DNA of 64,000 nucleotides from Punctularia strigosozonata HHB-11173 SS5. Taxonomy: Eukaryota > Basidiomycota > Agaricomycetes > Corticiales > Punctulariaceae. This document shows, one piece after another, positions 59,665 to 64,000 of the stretch (its first letter is position 1; every line of letters starts with the position of its first letter). The notes beneath the pieces are model-generated. The model was given only the letters and a program-made list of their open reading frames with translations. It had not been told where the DNA came from and did not search any database. Position numbers and translations under genes: made by a program. The stretch covers positions 897,788 through 961,787 of the forward strand of contig NW_006767440.1 of the NCBI RefSeq assembly GCF_000264995.1, read 5' to 3'.

Positions 59665-62600
59665 ATGCCCAAGCCGTCCGACTTTGCGCAGGCGAACATC
59701 GATGCGGTCGTCGACCAGCTCACCACCGACGAAGCTATTCTGCTCACAGCCGGCGTCGGATTCTGGCACACACACGGTGTTCCTCGGTTGGGCGTGCCTC
59801 CCATAAAGGTACGCGTGTTCTGCGAAATCCATGATTTCGTTTTGACGCATATATGCGGTACAGGTTAGCGACGGCCCAAACGGCATCCGAGGAAACTTCT
59901 TCTTCATGGGCACTCCGGCGAAGTGCCTTCCTGTGAGTAATGTCACGTCTCTTCTTCAGATCTTTGTAGTGACATATCACAGTCTGCGACCGCGCTCGGC
60001 GCTACCTTCGATCCTGAATTGCTGGAAAAGGTTGGCGAGCATCTTCTCGCCCCCGAGGCGAAGCTGCGGTCCGCCAGTGTGGCGCTAGCACCTACATGCA
60101 ACATACAACGGGTTCGTCTCAGAATGATGATGCATTCTCCATGTTGCTCACACTATTGGCCAGAACCCTCTCGGTGGACGTGTATGTCCCTGCTAAGATT
60201 ATATGGTGAATAGCTGATCATGATCTATACACAGAGCTTTGAGTCATTTTCGGAAGATCCTTACCTTAATGGTATTATTGCATCTGCCTATGTGAATGGA
60301 CTACAAAGGGGTGGAATTGGCGCCTGCATCAAGCACTTCACTTGCAACGACAAGGAGAATGATCGCATGGGCTCGGACTCGATTTTGTCAGATCGCGCGC
60401 TCAGGGAGATCTACCTCTTGCCGTTCATGCTTGCGCAGAAGCATGCCAAACCTTGGGCATTCATGACTGCGTCAGTATCGGGACCCGAATATTGCTATTA
60501 TGATCCCTGACATGTCGTCTCTCCAGATACAACCGCATCAACGGGACCCACTGCTCGGAAAACACCTATCTCCTACAATCTATCCTCCGTAAGGAATGGG
60601 GCTTCGAGGGGCTTGTCATGAGTGACTGGTAAGTTCTCGGCGATGAGATATCCTCTGTGACGCAACTAAGGTGCACGTCGTGCAGGTTCGGAGTTTACTC
60701 CATCGACCATGCGCTTAACGCCGGGCTAGATCTCGAGATGCCCGGAACGAACAAATGGCGGACGCTTGACCTGATGAACAGGAGCGTCGGCAGTCGCAAG
60801 ATCACAGTCCGGACTGTAAGAGCATTTTTAGTCGACTAGGTGGGCTAATATTGAATGCCGTCCTGCGTGGTAGATCAAAGAGCGCGCGCGCAAGGTGCTC
60901 GAGTTGACCCAAAAGTGCGCGCAGGGCGCTCCGCAAGTCCTCGATGGCGACGGCTCTGAGAAGACGCGCGAATCGGACGAAGACAAAGCGCTCATGCGGT
61001 CCGTTGCGGCTGCGTCCATCGTTTTACTCAAGAACGAGGACAACATTCTGCCTCTTAAGGTTGACTCTGGTAAGTTCCTTCCGCCTTATACGAGGTGATA
61101 CGCTGACAGAGGATGCCAGGCAAAAAGACCAAGGTTGCCATCGTAGGCGGGAATGCCAAGGCTGTAGTCCTTAGCGGTGGAGGAAGCGCCAGCTTGAAGC
61201 CCAGCTACTTCATCAGCCCCTACGACGGCATTGTGAATGCCCTACCCGAGGGTACTGAGGTGCTCTACGCCGAGGGCGCAAGGGGTACTTCATGTTTTCT
61301 CTTCAGTCACGTTCCACACAACTCACGACAATTCCAGCCTATATGCAATTGCCCACTCTGGAGTATGACCTCGTCACCCCCGACGGCAAACCTGGCTGGA
61401 TCGGCTCGTGGTACTCTCATACCTCGGACGATTCCATGGAACCCATCTCCCAGCCGTTCAAGGAGCAGCTCGTGGACGAAACACGTTGCTTCATCAGCGT
61501 CGACTCGCCGAAGGGGCTCACCAAGAGGTACACTCTGCGCCTGAAGGGTCAGCTGAAGCCGGCCGACGAGGATCGCGAATTCGAGTTTGGTTTGTGCTCG
61601 GCCGGTCGTGCTAAGGTGAAGACATTGTCAGGCCACTGGAAAAACCAAGATGGATGCTGATTCTTCGCTGCGTGCACAGCTTTTCGTGGACGGCAAGCTC
61701 GTCGTCGACAACTGGACGCGCCAGACGCGCGGAGAGAGCTTCTTCGGGAGCGGCTCTACAGAGGAACGCGGGCGGACGCGCATCGCCGCCAAGCACTCGC
61801 CAGAGATTTTCGTTGAATATTGCAACGTGCGCGCACCGGCGGATGGGGACGAGGATGAGGCGCTGATGGACAGCAACCCTGGACTTCGTCTGGGCGGCGT
61901 CGTGGTGAAGGACGAGGACGAGATGATGGCAGAGGCCGTCAAACTTGCTGGAGAAGCCGACGTCTGCGTGTGCGTCGTCGGTTTGAACTCGGATTGGGAG
62001 ACGGAAGGGTACGACCGGACGACGCTGGCATTGCCACAGAGGACGGACGAGCTGGTGGAGAAGGTCCTCAAGGCGAACCCCAACGCTGTGGTCGTGACCG
62101 AGTCGGTGAGTCTATATTGCCGAACCAACATTCGTGACTGTTTGAACTCACTGGTATGTAGGGATCCGCGATCACGATGCCGTGGGCAGATACCGCCAAA
62201 GCCATTGTTCACTCGTGGTACCTCGGCAACGCGACCGGGGACGCTATCGCGGATGTGTTGTTCGGCAAGGTGAACCCCTCTGGCAGGCTCTCGATGTCGT
62301 TCCCCAAGCGCATCGAGGATCTGGCCACCTATGGGCACTTCACGTCCGAACACGGAAAGGTATGTTACTCTTACTTTTACGTCGTCTCACACGAGACCCA
62401 TCCAACATTCGTAGATTCGTTACGGCGAGGATCTCTATGTGGTCAGTTCGATGTTCTCCGTCTACGCCCATGTATGTACGTCTGACTTCCCATGCAGGGC
62501 TATAAACACCACCATCACAGGAAGATTGCTCCTCTATTTGCCTTTGGGTCGGCCCTCTACGCTGCTTCAGTAGTCTTCCCACTGACAATATTTACAGTCA

Positions 62601-63012
62601 CGGCCTATCCTACACCACCTTCTCGTATACCAACCTCAAGCTATCGAAGCCATCGTTCGCGGACAACGACGTTACCGTCACTGCGAGCGTATCTGTAACG
62701 AACACCGGCTCCGTCTCCGGCTCCGAGGTTGTCCAGCTTTATGTGACACTTCCTTCTGGTTCAGACGGCGGCCTCACGCACCCGCCCTTGCAACTCAGGG
62801 CGTTCTCCAAAGTGCGCGATCTAGGGCCGGGGGAGACTCGCGCGGTCGAGCTCTCGCTGGACAAATACACGGTCTCGTATTGGGAGGAGCGCATCGGGCG
62901 ATGGGTCGTCGAGAAGGGCGATTATCTGATCAGAGTGGGCCCGAGCAGCGACGCGCTGCTTCTCGAAGACAAGCTCACGCTCGATAAGAGCTTCGAATGG
63001 AACGGCCTCTGA
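59665..63012 (+). CDS. GH3 beta-glucosidase with PA14 domain, 15 exons
   Basis: Spliced model of 860 aa: exons 59665-59808, 59864-59932, 59983-60111, 60164-60181, 60235-60470, 60527-60628, 60686-60815, 60874-61069, 61120-61284, 61338-61615, 61680-62105, 62162-62359, 62415-62441, 62498-62547, 62598-63012. It cleaves terminal beta-D-glucosyl residues from cellobiose and related glucosides. GH3 landmarks: [24 protein letters not shown] (in pieces), [21 protein letters not shown] with the nucleophile Asp about residue 232, a PA14 insert from about 397 to 540 ([12 protein letters not shown]), [13 protein letters not shown] carrying the likely acid/base Glu (598), GLSYTTF and a C-terminal FnIII-like domain. 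There is no signal peptide, consistent with the intracellular or non-classically released fungal BGL type. Exons of 18 and 27 nt are unusually small. Confidence 0.95.
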
Positions 63013-63085
63013 AGCGCTGGATTGGGATAGGGACTCGATGTATGATATATTTTTGGGGTTGTCATAGGAAGATACCATCAAGCTC

Positions 63086-64000
63086 TTACAGGGCCTCACG
63101 CCAGTGGTTTCGCAACGTCCTTCCCACTCCAGTGTCCATCTTCTCTGTCCGTCTGTCCCCGGTGATCTGCCACCAAGACCTATCGATGCACCCGGCCTCC
63201 CATCGAAAATCGATATAGCGCAGGGCAAGCAAGGCTTTCGCGAGCGCTACCACTTTTCCTGTCCACACCTCGACGGGCGGCAGAGCGTGTTTTGGAGGGT
63301 CCATAAACCATCGGATCGTGCCCGCTTTCGAATGCGTCCGCAGAGGTCCTCGGAAGGTGATCGATAGGTATTGGACGGGCACCACTTGCCATGCCTGATG
63401 TATCATTTCCTAGGATACGTATTACATGAGTCCCGTTTACTGACAGATATAGACGATGCAGTGTCCGTACCAGGGCTCTGGCCTTGTCATCATCTGAGTG
63501 GTCTTCGTCCAGATAAAGGAACAGCGACTTCGCTCTGGTAAGAGACTTCGCGATGTTGGCAAAGAATCCTTCCGTCATGGTCGGATTCAAATCGAAGGAT
63601 AGGATGACAGGCGAAGCGATAGCGAGGTACTGCAAGAGGACCTCGTTGCGCTGGAACGCCGGAACGCTCGGGTTGGAGCTGACTTTGAGAGGGGTGTAAA
63701 GCGTGAGCTTCCGAGGGCGCAGTTGAAGAAGGTCGAAAAGCCAGAGGTCTAAGAGGTGGGCTTCGAGTGCATCCACCGACGACCAGTTGGCGTCGCTGGC
63801 AGTCGTCGACCCTTTGGGGAACGGCACGCGACCAGGCGGTCCGGCAGATCCTACGACAAGAGAAAGATGGCGAACCTTTGGGAACGCTCGGATAAGAGCC
63901 GGTTTCCCGTTACGTTGGAACTGGCGGATGGTGAGGGTGTGTACCTTCTCGAAGGCGATTGAAGAGGGGGAGAAATGCGACGGATCGAAGATGTATGCAC
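63086..64000 (-). CDS. LRR/F-box-like protein, N-terminus outside window
   Basis: Partial. Exons 63441-64000 (open to the window edge) and 63086-63394 join across a 46-nt phase-0 intron (GTAAAC..ATCAG). The visible part has irregular leucine-rich sequence (TLTIRQFQRNGKPALIRAF, VRHLSLVVGSAG, HLLDLWLFDLLQLRPRKLTLY, ARALVRTLHRLYLS, LALRYIDFRWEAG) typical of the substrate-binding part of basidiomycete F-box proteins; an F-box may lie beyond the edge. It is convergent with the beta-glucosidase, leaving only 73 bp between stop codons. Confidence 0.65.

Overview
The window looks like nuclear DNA of a filamentous basidiomycete (Agaricomycetes type). The evidence is: short introns (about 48-110 nt) with GT..AG ends, very small exons, several F-box proteins with little resemblance outside the F-box, a basidiomycete-style class I sesquiterpene synthase, a fungal PhoD-like phosphatase, a RAD7 homologue and an Rlm1-type MADS-box factor. 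All gene models below were spliced by hand from the sequence. Where reading phase joins exactly across every intron, the model is strong; N-termini are the weakest part. I saw no rRNA, convincing tRNA, CRISPR array, transposase, or LTR/virus-like element.

Layout. 1-5.1 kb: no convincing gene, two kinds of short repeats. 5.1-8.4 kb (+): 17-exon PhoD-like phosphatase. 10.4-16.5 kb: a C2H2-type zinc-finger gene (+), a candidate small Cys-rich secreted protein (+), an unknown protein with an internal repeat (-), and a shortened second copy of the zinc-finger gene that lacks the fingers (+). 17.2-19.9 kb: alkylguanine-DNA alkyltransferase (-) and an AKR7-like aldo/keto reductase (+), divergently transcribed from a 284-bp spacer. 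20.2-30.7 kb: five genes all on the minus strand: F-box protein, RidA-family protein, RAD7, second F-box protein, and a large Gln/His/Pro-rich C2H2 factor. 30.7-36.2 kb: gene-poor, the first part very GC-rich. 36.2-37.4 kb (-): terpene synthase whose two metal-binding motifs are both altered. 39.3-41.8 kb (+): F-box protein and a coiled-coil protein. 45.7-47.6 kb (-): MADS-box factor in nine exons. 47.6-52.2 kb: gene-poor with weak coding traces. 52.2-53.7 kb (-): Ala/Glu-rich coiled-coil protein ending in a CaaX box. 54.6-57.7 kb (+): tandem pair of F-box paralogues. 57.9-58.6 kb (-): small multi-pass membrane protein. 59.7-63.0 kb (+): GH3 beta-glucosidase with PA14 insert, 15 exons. 63.1-64.0 kb (-): part of an LRR/F-box-like gene that runs off the right edge.

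The genes do not form one pathway. Common threads are ubiquitin-ligase adaptors (four complete F-box genes, a probable fifth, and RAD7), DNA damage handling (alkyltransferase, RAD7) and reactive-metabolite clearance (aldo/keto reductase, RidA). The terpene synthase stands without recognisable tailoring enzymes nearby. The items most worth following up are the terpene synthase with the altered metal sites, the 5-nt exon in the PhoD gene, the finger-less zinc-finger paralogue, and the frame change at a CAG-rich stretch of the large C2H2 factor.
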